A DNA stretch of 43,010 bases from RGIG1959 sp045637645 (lineage in GTDB: Bacteria; Bacillota; Clostridia; Oscillospirales; Acutalibacteraceae): the NCBI GenBank assembly GCA_045637645.1, contig JAZTZV010000041.1, positions 1 to 43,010 of the forward strand. The letters run 5' to 3'. Positions 32,081 through 40,510 of this stretch are shown piece by piece. Under the pieces are notes generated by a model. The model was not told the origin of the DNA. It saw only the letters and a list, made by a program, of their open reading frames with translations, and did not search any database. Both the position numbers and the translations under genes were made by a program. Position 1 is the stretch's first letter; each line of letters opens with the position of its first letter.

Positions 32081-33799
32081 TTATAACACAACCGAGACAA
32101 GCATCTCGCGGACATCGGCGGTGTTGACCGTTGCGTCGGCGTTGTAATTCGCCGCACGTTGTTGCCATTCACTCAAAACCGTCATGTCCAGCAAGCTCGT
32201 CAGAATCAAGCGAGCATCCATGGTCGTCGCATCGCCGTCGCCGTTGACATCCCCGCTTACGCACAGGATGTACGCTTTTTTCGTTGTTCCGTTTTCCTCA
32301 ATAGCCACCGTCATCGAGGAAGCAACGGTGTTTTCTGCCTTCAAAAGCGCGCCGTTTGCATCGCGCACAACCACGCCGTTCGCGTTATCCAATCCGCTCA
32401 ACAACTGCCCAACAGTCGTCATCGCGGGAATCTCCGTAACATACCGATCGTCCACCGCAAACACCGACGATGTGAGCACGTTCGGAATCGACGCCGGCGC
32501 AAACGTTGCCGTACGCAATGTCATGTACGAGTCTTTGGCGCCCATGATGTAATACGTGACCGCGACTACATCCAGCATACCGTCGGCGGGCATGTGCCCC
32601 ACGCGACGCAGGTACGCCGCCACATCCACCGAAACGGCAACCTCACCGCCACCGAACTCTCCGTTTGCTTCCTCGGCGAGCGCGGCGATATTGGCGGATT
32701 GATAACTGCCGTCAGCGGCGATGTATTGCAACACGGCATTGAAATGCGCCGTGCCGTTTTTCTCGAATTGAAGCAGCGGATATCGCGTCAAATCCACCGT
32801 GCGGCGGCACACCATATACGCCGAGGGCCACGACCACGCCGCCGTCACACCGTTCGTCAGCGTGACGGAACCGTCGGCATGATAGGTCGGTACGATGCCC
32901 TCCCCTTTGTCGTTGTAATCATACAACGACAAGCCGGCATGTGCGGGAAGCACCGACAACGATGTATCCCAAACGGGTTCGATATTGTTATAGCCGTTCT
33001 TTTTCATGATCGCGGGATAATCTTTGTAAGCAACGTTGACATCCAAATCACCGACAACGCCGTCATATACGCCCTTCCACGAATACTGCCACATGCCGCT
33101 AAACGCGCTGTGATCCTGCTCTTCGGGAATAAACTCGGGAATGCCTTCCACATACGCGACATACGCGTACCAAACGTCGTAAACATCGGTGTAGGTCGGT
33201 TGCAATTTGGTCAGTATGTCGTAACCGGCGTATACGCCGGGGAAATACCCCGCCGCCTCCAACGTTTGCGCCCAACCGAGACACAACTGCGTTAGTTCGT
33301 CGGATGTAAGAGCTTCGTGTCCGGGGCGGTCGCCACCGTTGCCGGGATCTTCGACATCGTAATAAATCGGGTATTCAAACGAAAGATCGTATTGTTCGAA
33401 CAAATCGATGCACCAAGAGGCATCTTCCGCCGCTCCGTCATAGGTCGTTGCCAACGCATAAAAATAGACGCCGACACCGAGCCCTGCGTTTTTGGCGCTT
33501 TCGTACAATCTCAAAAACGCGTCATCGATCGTGTTTTGTCGCGTTCCTGTGCCTTCAAAGCCGACACGCAAAATCACAAATTCACAACCGCCCTCTTTCA
33601 TTTTTTCGAAATCGAGACGAGAATAGTCGGGATAATAGCCACCGACATTCCAAAACGATACATCACAGCCGTATGCCTTAATCGCACTTGACGGCGACTT
33701 TTGACCGCCGCCGACAGGTGCGGCCGTAACCGACATCGGCGCCAGTATTAACAAACACGCCAAAAACATGATCATCATACGCTTTGCAGAGGAATTCAT
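32081..33799 (-). CDS. Secreted GH25 lysozyme with dockerin
   Basis: A 572-residue extracellular muramidase. Signal peptide about 1-27. The GH25 domain (about 42-255) starts YGCDVSFWN (Asp46) and has the DxE pair in YYDVED (Asp148, Glu150). The following part (about 270-440) has the WSWPSAYM and GHMPADG features of the module in the CHAP and amidase proteins, with no InlB repeat. Then comes the MTTVGQLLSGLDN ... SSMTVAI segment shared with the CHAP protein. The dockerin (516-572) has GDVNGDGDATTMDAR; its second loop, NYNADATVNTADVR, lacks the usual first Asp and the Gly and may bind calcium poorly. The start at 33799 follows AAGGAGGTT; a longer upstream reading would destroy the signal peptide. 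Confidence 0.9.
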   Translation of the reverse strand: MNSSAKRMMIMFLACLLILAPMSVTAAPVGGGQKSPSSAIKAYGCDVSFWNVGGYYPDYSRLDFEKMKEGGCEFVILRVGFEGTGTRQNTIDDAFLRLYESAKNAGLGVGVYFYALATTYDGAAEDASWCIDLFEQYDLSFEYPIYYDVEDPGNGGDRPGHEALTSDELTQLCLGWAQTLEAAGYFPGVYAGYDILTKLQPTYTDVYDVWYAYVAYVEGIPEFIPEEQDHSAFSGMWQYSWKGVYDGVVGDLDVNVAYKDYPAIMKKNGYNNIEPVWDTSLSVLPAHAGLSLYDYNDKGEGIVPTYHADGSVTLTNGVTAAWSWPSAYMVCRRTVDLTRYPLLQFEKNGTAHFNAVLQYIAADGSYQSANIAALAEEANGEFGGGEVAVSVDVAAYLRRVGHMPADGMLDVVAVTYYIMGAKDSYMTLRTATFAPASIPNVLTSSVFAVDDRYVTEIPAMTTVGQLLSGLDNANGVVVRDANGALLKAENTVASSMTVAIEENGTTKKAYILCVSGDVNGDGDATTMDARLILTSLLDMTVLSEWQQRAANYNADATVNTADVREMLVSVVL

Positions 33800-33926
33800 G
33801 AGATCAACCTCCTTTTCTTCTCGCTTACAGCATATCATACATCGTATACAAGAACAAGACTTTTTGCCACATTTTTCCCTAAAATTTGCAACCGCTCCGA
33901 ATCTTGTGCGTTTTGCGCGATTGGTG

Positions 33927-33955
33927 TTGCATATTGCGTTAAAAAATGCTATAAT
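33927..33955 (+). promoter_or_regulatory. Promoter of the hydrogenase/sensor operon
   Basis: TTGCAT (33927-33932), 17 bases, TATAAT (33950-33955). It is divergent from the GH25 gene, and the start codon at 34009 follows AAAGGAGAG. Confidence 0.75.
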
Positions 33956-34008
33956 GGTATATATTTGATATATTTTTAACAAACCCATTTACAAAGGAGA
34001 GTTGACTT

Positions 34009-34248
34009 ATGAAAATCACGGTATGCATCGGTAGTTCCTGCCACATCAAAGGTTCGCGCAAGGTGGTCGAAGGTTTGCAACAGCTGATCGCTGACAATCA
34101 TCTGGAAGACAAGGTTGAACTCAGCGGCACATTCTGCATGAACAAATGCCAACAGGGCGTTTGCGTGTCTGTCGACGACGTGTTTCATTCGGTGAGTCCC
34201 GAAACAGTAGTCGATTTCTTCAATGAATGTGTATTAGCTGAGGTGTAA
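34009..34248 (+). CDS. Thioredoxin-like [2Fe-2S] ferredoxin (NuoE-like), first copy
   Basis: A 79-residue protein with the four Cys of thioredoxin-like 2Fe-2S ferredoxins: CIGSSC (Cys6, Cys11) and FCMNKC. Related domains are the NuoE/HoxE electron-transfer subunits of hydrogenases and complex I. It is a free-standing small version. AAAGGAGAG precedes the ATG. As the first gene of the operon it should pass electrons to or from the hydrogenase-type proteins downstream. It is a paralogue of the next gene. Confidence 0.88.
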   Translation: MKITVCIGSSCHIKGSRKVVEGLQQLIADNHLEDKVELSGTFCMNKCQQGVCVSVDDVFHSVSPETVVDFFNECVLAEV

Positions 34249-34253
34249 TGTCC

Positions 34254-34505
34254 ATGCTCATCCAAATTTGTGTCGGTAGTTCTTGCCATTTGAAAGGCTC
34301 CCAAGACATCGTGGAGCTGATGCAACAAGCGGTCGCCGAACATCACCTGGAAGACAAGGTGGTGCTGTCGGGTTCGTTTTGCATCGGAAAATGCAACAGT
34401 GTCGGTGTGACGGTTCAAGTGGACGATACGGTTCATGTCGGCATCAACCGAGAGAACTTCAAAGACTTTTTCGCACAACATGTGTTGGCGGTACTGGATC
34501 AATGA
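34254..34505 (+). CDS. Thioredoxin-like [2Fe-2S] ferredoxin (NuoE-like), second copy
   Basis: An 83-residue paralogue of the preceding protein: ICVGSSCHLKGS and FCIGKC carry the four cluster Cys. About half of the positions match its neighbour (HHLEDKVVLSG against NHLEDKVELSG), which indicates tandem duplication. The ATG at 34254 is chosen because GAGGT lies 9 bases upstream and the N-terminus then aligns with the first copy. An ATG at 34248 overlaps the previous stop and adds two residues. Confidence 0.87.
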   Translation: MLIQICVGSSCHLKGSQDIVELMQQAVAEHHLEDKVVLSGSFCIGKCNSVGVTVQVDDTVHVGINRENFKDFFAQHVLAVLDQ

Positions 34506-34521
34506 AAGGATCTGACGGATC

Positions 34522-36198
34522 ATGCCCAATTGTTTAACGTTAAAAAAATCCAACTGTAAGCATTGCTATAAATGCATTCGCCACTGCCCCGTGAAAGCGA
34601 TCCGCTTTTCGGGCGAGCAGGCGCACATCATCAACAACGAATGCATCCTGTGCGGACAATGCTTTGTCGTGTGTCCGCAAAACGCCAAAGAGATCGTCAA
34701 CGAAACCGAAAAGGTGAAAGTGTTTTTACAAAGCGGCGATCCCGTTGTCGTCAGTTTGGCTCCCTCGTTTATCGCCAACTACGACGGCGTCGGCATCGAA
34801 GCCATGCGCAAAGCACTCAAAGCCCTCGGCTTTTACGATGTGGAGGAAACATCGATCGGCGCGACGGTCGTCAAAAACGAATACGAACGCATGTTGCGCG
34901 AAGAACAACACGACATCATCATTACGTCGTGTTGCCATTCGGTCAATTTGCTCATCCAAAAGCATTTCCCGAAGTCGCTGGAATTTTTAGCCGATGTGGT
35001 GTCGCCGATGCAAGCGCATTGTCTGGACATCAAGAAACGCATCCCGAACGCCAAAACGGTATTTGTCGGTCCCTGTGTCGCCAAAAAGGACGAAGCGGAG
35101 CATTACGCGGGCATCGTCGACGCGGTGCTGACGTTTGAAGAATTGACCAACTGGCTTGAAACGGCGGGCATCACGCTCGACAAAGAGATGGATCAAACCG
35201 AAAACAGCCGTGCACGCTTCTTCCCCACTACAGGCGGCGTGCTCAAAACCATGGCGCAGGATATGCCCGGTTATTCCTATTTCGCGATCGACGGTGTTGA
35301 AAATTGCATGACAGTGCTCAAGGAAATTGAAAGCGGCACCGTTCACAACTGCTTCATTGAAATGTCGGCTTGCGTGGGAAGTTGCATCGGCGGCCCGATT
35401 ATGGAAAAATACAGCCGCTCCCCGCTCAAGGATTTTATGGCAATCGCTTCCTATGCGGGCAACCACGATTTCGACGTTACGCAACCGTCCGCGGGCGAAC
35501 TGCGCAAAACCTTCGGGTACATCGAGCAAACCTCCCCCGTTCCGACGGACATGGAAATTCAAAATATTTTGCGACAAATGGGTAAATTCAAGCCCGCTCA
35601 CGAACTGAACTGCGGTTCGTGCGGCTACAACACCTGCCGCGACAAAGCGATCGCCATTTTCCAAGGCAAGGCGGATATTTCCATGTGCTTGCCGTTCTTG
35701 AAAGACAAAGCAGAAAATTTCTCGGATACGATCGTGCAAAACACCCCCAACGGCTTGTTTGTTCTCAACGAAAACCTCGAAGTGCAACAAATCAACAATG
35801 CCGCCAGACGCATCATGAACATCCGCGCGGCATCCGATATTCTCGGAGATCAGATCATCCGTATTTTGGATCCGACGCCGTTTGCGACGGTGCTTCACAC
35901 CGGTCGTAACATTCACAACCAACGCATCTATTTGGCGGAATATGCACGCTATGTGGAGCAAACGATCGTGTATGTCCGCGATTCGCACCTGCTTGTATGC
36001 ATCATGCGCGATGTAACCGATGAGGAATCGGAGCGCGAAAAGAAAGAAAGCATCAGCCGCCAAACGATCGAGGTTGCCGACGCGGTGGTCGAGAAACAAA
36101 TGCGTATCGTACAGGAAATCGCGTCGCTTCTGGGCGAAACCGCCGCCGAAACCAAGATTGCGCTCAGCAAGCTGAAGGAGTCGATTACGGATGAATGA
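34522..36198 (+). CDS. Sensory [FeFe]-hydrogenase-like protein with PAS domain (HsfB type)
   Basis: A 558-residue soluble protein. N-terminal CKHCYKCIRHCP and CILCGQCFVVCP bind two [4Fe-4S] clusters. The H-cluster domain keeps its Cys: TSCCHS (Cys137, Cys138), GPCVAKK (Cys185) and SACVGSCIGG (Cys284, Cys288). The common Pro of TSCCP is His and the Met of MPC is Gly, as often in non-catalytic or sensory members. A further Cys motif CGSCGYNTC and a PAS domain (about 405-510) follow, then a helical tail suited to signal output. Sensory hydrogenases of this type are proposed to detect H2 or redox state. The next gene, overlapping by 8 bases, is a phosphatase, which fits a signalling pair. Confidence 0.88.
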   Translation: MPNCLTLKKSNCKHCYKCIRHCPVKAIRFSGEQAHIINNECILCGQCFVVCPQNAKEIVNETEKVKVFLQSGDPVVVSLAPSFIANYDGVGIEAMRKALKALGFYDVEETSIGATVVKNEYERMLREEQHDIIITSCCHSVNLLIQKHFPKSLEFLADVVSPMQAHCLDIKKRIPNAKTVFVGPCVAKKDEAEHYAGIVDAVLTFEELTNWLETAGITLDKEMDQTENSRARFFPTTGGVLKTMAQDMPGYSYFAIDGVENCMTVLKEIESGTVHNCFIEMSACVGSCIGGPIMEKYSRSPLKDFMAIASYAGNHDFDVTQPSAGELRKTFGYIEQTSPVPTDMEIQNILRQMGKFKPAHELNCGSCGYNTCRDKAIAIFQGKADISMCLPFLKDKAENFSDTIVQNTPNGLFVLNENLEVQQINNAARRIMNIRAASDILGDQIIRILDPTPFATVLHTGRNIHNQRIYLAEYARYVEQTIVYVRDSHLLVCIMRDVTDEESEREKKESISRQTIEVADAVVEKQMRIVQEIASLLGETAAETKIALSKLKESITDE

Positions 36199-37363
36199 TT
36201 TGTGCGCCGATATCGGCTATAAAAGTATCAATCACTTCGGCGAAGAACTGTGCGGCGACCACGTCGACATCATCGACCGCAACGATAACGACACCGTTAT
36301 CGTATTGGCGGACGGACTCGGAAGCGGCGTTAAAGCCAGCATTTTGTCCACACTGACATCGAAGATCATCTCGACGATGATGGCGGAAGGACTCCCCATC
36401 GAGGAATGTGTCGAAACCATCGCCCAAACGTTGCCGGTGTGTTCGGTACGCGGTGTGGCGTACTCAACGTTCACGATCTTGCATTTGATCAACAATCAAA
36501 CGATGGAGATCATTCAATACGACAACCCGCACGTCATCATGCTTCGCGGGGGCGACAACTTTGAATATCCTCGCACGGAAATGACCATCGGCGGCAAGAA
36601 GATTTTTAAATCGGTGATCTCGCTTCGCGAGGACGATATCTTCGTCGCGATGAGCGACGGCTGTCCGCACGCGGGCATCGGACTTGCCTACAACTTCGGT
36701 TGGAAGCGCGAGGAGATCATCAAATTCGTGGAAGGCATTGCCTCGATCGGATACACCGCCAAAACACTGTCCACGCAACTGGTGGACGAATGCGACAAGC
36801 TGTACGGCTACAAACCCGGTGACGATGCGACGGCATGTGTGGTGAAAATCCGCAAACGCGTACCGATGAATTTGTTGTTCGGCCCGCCCGCCAATCGCGA
36901 CGACGGTGACCGCATGATGTCGCTGTTTTTCTCCAAAGAAGGCAAACACATCATTTGCGGAGGCACGACTTCGTCGATCGCGGCAAAATATTTGCATAAA
37001 CCGCTTCGTGCTTCGCTGGATTTCAATCAATCCGACATCCCGCCCATCGCTTATTTAGAGGGCGTCGATTTGGTCACGGAGGGCGTCATCACCGTCAACC
37101 GCGTGGTGGAATATGCCAAAGATTATCTCGGCGAAAACAAGCATTACGAGCATTGGAGTTATAAAAACGACGGCGCTTCGCTCATCAGCCGTTTGCTGTT
37201 TGAAGAAGCAACGGACATCAATTTCTATGTCGGACGCGCCATCAACCCCGCTCACCAAAACCCCGATCTTCCCATCAATTTCAGCATTAAAATGAACTTG
37301 GTCGAAGAATTGTCAAAGAGTCTCAAACAGATGGGTAAACGCATTAAGGTCAGTTACTTTTAA
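36191..37363 (+). CDS. SpoIIE/PP2C-type serine phosphatase
   Basis: A 390-residue cytoplasmic phosphatase. ADGLGSGVKAS and MSDGCPHAG carry the metal-binding Asp residues of SpoIIE-type PP2C phosphatases, and GDDATACVVKI is the C-terminal DD motif. The last 150 residues (from about 240) are outside the phosphatase domain and unassigned. The start overlaps the sensory hydrogenase stop by 8 bases and AAGGAG lies 10 bases upstream, so the two are translationally coupled. The phosphatase probably carries the sensor output to a phosphoprotein or anti-sigma antagonist not present here. Confidence 0.88.
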   Translation: MNDLCADIGYKSINHFGEELCGDHVDIIDRNDNDTVIVLADGLGSGVKASILSTLTSKIISTMMAEGLPIEECVETIAQTLPVCSVRGVAYSTFTILHLINNQTMEIIQYDNPHVIMLRGGDNFEYPRTEMTIGGKKIFKSVISLREDDIFVAMSDGCPHAGIGLAYNFGWKREEIIKFVEGIASIGYTAKTLSTQLVDECDKLYGYKPGDDATACVVKIRKRVPMNLLFGPPANRDDGDRMMSLFFSKEGKHIICGGTTSSIAAKYLHKPLRASLDFNQSDIPPIAYLEGVDLVTEGVITVNRVVEYAKDYLGENKHYEHWSYKNDGASLISRLLFEEATDINFYVGRAINPAHQNPDLPINFSIKMNLVEELSKSLKQMGKRIKVSYF

Positions 37364-37380
37364 GAGGAGATTTTTCGAAC

Positions 37381-38799
37381 ATGAGAAAGTTTGATACAAA
37401 AGTTCAACACTTAAAATACAAAGTGTTGCGCGAAGTCGCCAGACAGGAATGGAACGGCACGTTGCTTGACAATGTGCTTGATATTCCGAAAACCATCGTC
37501 CCCGGAAACGTGCCGACGATGCGTTGCTGTGTGTACAAAGAGCGCGCGATTTTGGCAGAGCGCGTCAAGATCGCGATGGGCGGCGACCGCGACAATCCCA
37601 ATCCGATTGAAGTGATCGACATCGCGTGCGACGAATGTCCGGCGGCGGGATACGAAGTGACGGCATCGTGCCGTGGCTGTCTTGCCCACCGTTGCGAAGA
37701 CGTGTGCAAACGCGGCGCCATTTCGTTCGATCACAATCACGTGGCGCATATTGATAAATCCAAATGCGTCGAATGCGGACAATGTGCGAAGGTTTGTCCC
37801 TATTCCGCGATCATCAACCGCAGCCGTCCTTGCAAGGTTGCGTGCAAAGTTAAGGCGATTACCATCAACGACAACAACGCGGCGGCAATCGACAACGAGA
37901 AATGCATCCAATGCGGCGCGTGCGTGTATCAATGCCCGTTCGGTGCCATTTCCGACAAATCGTACATTCTCGATGTGATCCGTTTGCTCAAAGGCAGTAA
38001 CGGCAACGAGGACTACAAGGTCTATGCACTTGTGGCGCCGTCAATCTCCAGCCAGTTCACCTACGCCAAGCTCGGACAGGTGATCACCGCACTCAAAAAA
38101 CTCGGCTTCTACACGGTCGTCGAAGCGGCACTCGGCGCGGATATGGTGGCATATTCCGAATCGCGCGAGCTCGCCGAAAAAGGCACGCTGACAAGCTCCT
38201 GCTGTCCGGCATTTGTGCAATATGTGAAGTCGGCATTCCCGCAACTCCTACCCTATGTGTCGCACAATCTATCCCCGATGGCGGCGCTCGGCAAATACAT
38301 CAAAGACTCGACACCGAACGCTAAAATCGTGTTCATCGGGCCTTGCACGGCCAAGAAAGCCGAAGCACAGCTCGACAGCGTGAAGCCGTATGTCGATGCG
38401 GTGTTGACGTTTGAAGAGTTGCAAGCACTGTTTGATAGCCGTGACATGGACATTCCATCGTTCGAGGAAGGTGTGCTTGACAATGCGTCGTACTACGGTC
38501 GTATTTTCGCACGTGTGGGTGGTTTGTCCGACGCGGTAACGCAAGCACTTATCGAGCAAAGCATCGATTTTGACCTCAAGGCGGTCGCATGCGACGGCAT
38601 CGAGGAATGTCGCACAGCGCTGTTGAAGCTCAACAAAAACGTGCTTGACGGCAACTTCATCGAAGGCATGGCTTGTATGGGCGGTTGCATCGGCGGCGCG
38701 GGTTGTCTGACCCACGGCCCGAAAAACAAAGCGCAGGTTGACGAATACGGACGCGAGGCACTTGAGAAAACCATCGGCGACGCATTGTCGCTGCTGTAA
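37381..38799 (+). CDS. [FeFe] hydrogenase, monomeric group B type
   Basis: A 472-residue soluble enzyme that would interconvert protons and H2 with ferredoxin. It has a Cys-rich N-terminus (CDECPAAGYEV, CRGCLAHRCEDVC), two ferredoxin-like clusters (CVECGQCAKVCP and CIQCGACVYQCP) and the H-cluster motifs SSCCPAF (Cys274, Cys275), GPCTAKK (Cys322) and MACMGGCIGG (Cys432, Cys436). All four H-cluster Cys are present, so it is likely catalytic. The Gly before PC replaces the Met of classical group A enzymes. It is the last gene of the operon, 17 bases after the phosphatase with AGAGGAGA in front. The maturation genes (hydE, hydF, hydG) are not in the window. Confidence 0.9.
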   Translation: MRKFDTKVQHLKYKVLREVARQEWNGTLLDNVLDIPKTIVPGNVPTMRCCVYKERAILAERVKIAMGGDRDNPNPIEVIDIACDECPAAGYEVTASCRGCLAHRCEDVCKRGAISFDHNHVAHIDKSKCVECGQCAKVCPYSAIINRSRPCKVACKVKAITINDNNAAAIDNEKCIQCGACVYQCPFGAISDKSYILDVIRLLKGSNGNEDYKVYALVAPSISSQFTYAKLGQVITALKKLGFYTVVEAALGADMVAYSESRELAEKGTLTSSCCPAFVQYVKSAFPQLLPYVSHNLSPMAALGKYIKDSTPNAKIVFIGPCTAKKAEAQLDSVKPYVDAVLTFEELQALFDSRDMDIPSFEEGVLDNASYYGRIFARVGGLSDAVTQALIEQSIDFDLKAVACDGIEECRTALLKLNKNVLDGNFIEGMACMGGCIGGAGCLTHGPKNKAQVDEYGREALEKTIGDALSLL

Positions 38800-38811
38800 A
38801 ACGCATATAAC

Positions 38812-38846
38812 AAAACGGCAAGGATCAAAAATCCTTGCCGTTTTTT
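38812..38846. terminator. Bidirectional terminator, hydrogenase and TetR genes
   Basis: CGGCAAGGAT (38816-38825) and ATCCTTGCCG (38831-38840) pair around CAAAA, with AAAA on the left and TTTTTT on the right. Confidence 0.88.
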
Positions 38847-38860
38847 CATGCAACTCTCTA

Positions 38861-39421
38861 CTATATTTCGATTTGCAGGGATAGCAAAAAATACCGTGTG
38901 ATTTGCGCAGGAGTCAAGCGCATACCATCGGCGATCCACCAATGGATCGATGCCGTCAACGCATTCACAATATGATGAATCCAATAATCCTGCGGCAATG
39001 CGGGCGGCTTTGCTTGTTCGAATACGGCATATTGCGATTCCACCATGGTTGTCAAGCCGCTCTTAAAGTACGCCCAAAACAAGTCGTTATTGCGGCAGGA
39101 AAGCAAGTTGAGCAGACGATGATCGTTCTGTTGCAAATGGGCAAACAGATGCTCAAATACCGAAGGCGGCGCATCACAGTCAAAAATATGGCGATGCTCC
39201 TCATTTTGCGCGGCGGCATCGAAAATGTGACAAAACAGTTCTTCGCTCAATTTCTTAAGCAAATCGTCTTTGGTTTCGAAATGCGCGTAAAATGTGGCTC
39301 TGCCGATGTCGGCACGCTCGATGATGTCGCCGACGGTGATGCGATGATACGGCTTTTGAGACAGCAACTGCGTAAACGCCGAAAAGATGGCTTCACGCGT
39401 TTTGCGTTGACGTCGATCCAT
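38861..39421 (-). CDS. TetR/AcrR family transcriptional regulator
   Basis: A 186-residue repressor-type protein. The N-terminal TetR helix-turn-helix covers about residues 5-50: TREAIFSAFTQLL, ITVGDIIERADIGRATFYAHF and KDDLLKKL. The C-terminal domain (about 60-186) is variable and would bind the ligand. The start at 39421 follows GGGAGGAA by 6-7 bases; the upstream in-frame reading overlaps its own promoter. It is divergent from the cation efflux gene at 39589 and most likely controls that gene and itself; the ligand, perhaps a metal, is inference. Confidence 0.9.
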   Translation of the reverse strand: MDRRQRKTREAIFSAFTQLLSQKPYHRITVGDIIERADIGRATFYAHFETKDDLLKKLSEELFCHIFDAAAQNEEHRHIFDCDAPPSVFEHLFAHLQQNDHRLLNLLSCRNNDLFWAYFKSGLTTMVESQYAVFEQAKPPALPQDYWIHHIVNALTASIHWWIADGMRLTPAQITRYFLLSLQIEI

Positions 39422-39450
39422 GACGGTTCCTCCCATACAATTCTCTGAAA

Positions 39451-39539
39451 ATGTTCCGTATCGAACACGGACTCCGTTTTGTATCTGGCTTTCTTTTACG
39501 ATAACGGCTATCATAATAACCGAATAATATGTTCCGTAT
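39451..39539. promoter_or_regulatory. Candidate TetR operator: direct repeat ATGTTCCGTAT
   Basis: The 11-base word ATGTTCCGTAT occurs at 39451-39461 (within GTTCCGTATCGAAC, itself a partial palindrome) and again at 39529-39539, next to the TATAAT at 39539-39544. Both lie between the divergent tetR and cation efflux genes. Confidence 0.45.
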
Positions 39540-39546
39540 ATAATGT

Positions 39547-39574
39547 ATTGTATCGTAAATTTCACAAAAGTCAA
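39547..39574 (-). promoter_or_regulatory. Promoter of the TetR gene
   Basis: On the minus strand TTGACT (39569-39574), 16 bases, TACAAT (39547-39552). It overlaps the start region of the divergent gene, whose own -10 (TATAAT, 39539-39544) has no good -35 box. Confidence 0.6.
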
Positions 39575-39588
39575 GAGGAGGAATTTTT

Positions 39589-40458
39589 ATGAGAAGCGAC
39601 CGAAGCATTTTGATCGCCTGCGTGCTCAATCTGTTGTTTTCGATTTTGGAAGGTGTGGGCGGATGGATGAGCGGCAGTGCCGCGATTTTGTCCGATGCCG
39701 TGCACGATTTCACGGACGCGCTCGGTTTGGGGCTTTGTTGGGTGATGGAAACCGTGAGTCGGCGGAAGCCGAACACAACATACACGTACGGATATGCGCG
39801 GTATTCGGTATTGAGCGGCATTGTGGTGTGCGGCGCATTGGTAATTGGGTCGGGATTGGTGATCGCGCATGCCGTCGAGCGGCTTTTCCACCCGCTCCCG
39901 TTGCATTACACAGGTATGATCGTGCTGTCGTTGATCGGTATTGCCGTCAATCTTGCAGCGGCGCTCTTCACCAAACACGGGCATTCCTCGGGCGAAAAAG
40001 CCGCGCATTTGCATGTGCTTGAAGATGTATGGGGCTGGATCGTGGTGTTGATCGGCGCGGTGATTGCGCAGATTATGAATATTTCCTGGATCGATCCTGT
40101 TTTGTCGATTGTGTTGGCGATTGTCATGGGATACAAAGCAATCAGACGGCTTTGCACCGATATCCCCATTTTGCTGGATCGCGCACCGCGCGGCATCGAT
40201 ACCGCCGCCGTTCACCGCAAATTGTGTGCACTTGCCAATGTCGTTGACGTGCATCATCTGCACATTCGCAGTTTGGACGGGATCGAACACGAAGCGACGA
40301 TGCATGTGGTATGCGACGGTGACATTGCTGCCGTCAAGCGCGCTGTACGCGAAACGATGGCACACTTCGGGATCACGCACGTAACGATCGAAACCGAGAG
40401 AGTGAGCGATGGTTGTCAAGAACGTACATGCATCGCCGTACATCATCACACGCCTTGA
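39589..40458 (+). CDS. Cation diffusion facilitator (CDF) transporter
   Basis: A 289-residue membrane protein that exports a divalent metal such as zinc, manganese or iron by proton exchange. About six transmembrane helices cover residues 8-200. The typical AILSDAVHDFTDALGLGL gives the HxxxD metal site of helix II (SDAVHDFTD; variant of the family HxxxD), and ERLFHPLP precedes helix IV. HVLEDVWGWIVVLIGA is the helix V site (the family has HxxxD). A cytoplasmic C-terminal domain (about 205-289) has VHHLHIRSLDG. AGAGGAGG precedes the ATG. It is transcribed divergently from a TetR gene, its likely regulator. Confidence 0.92.
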   Translation: MRSDRSILIACVLNLLFSILEGVGGWMSGSAAILSDAVHDFTDALGLGLCWVMETVSRRKPNTTYTYGYARYSVLSGIVVCGALVIGSGLVIAHAVERLFHPLPLHYTGMIVLSLIGIAVNLAAALFTKHGHSSGEKAAHLHVLEDVWGWIVVLIGAVIAQIMNISWIDPVLSIVLAIVMGYKAIRRLCTDIPILLDRAPRGIDTAAVHRKLCALANVVDVHHLHIRSLDGIEHEATMHVVCDGDIAAVKRAVRETMAHFGITHVTIETERVSDGCQERTCIAVHHHTP

Positions 40459-40478
40459 ATATACCACGTACGCAAACA

Positions 40479-40509
40479 AAAAAGCACCCTCAAAATGAGG
40501 GTGCTTTTT
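40479..40509. terminator. Bidirectional terminator between CDF and AspT-type genes
   Basis: AAAAAGCACCCTC and GAGGGTGCTTTTT form a perfect 13 bp stem around AAAAT. Confidence 0.9.
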
Positions 40510-40510
40510 A

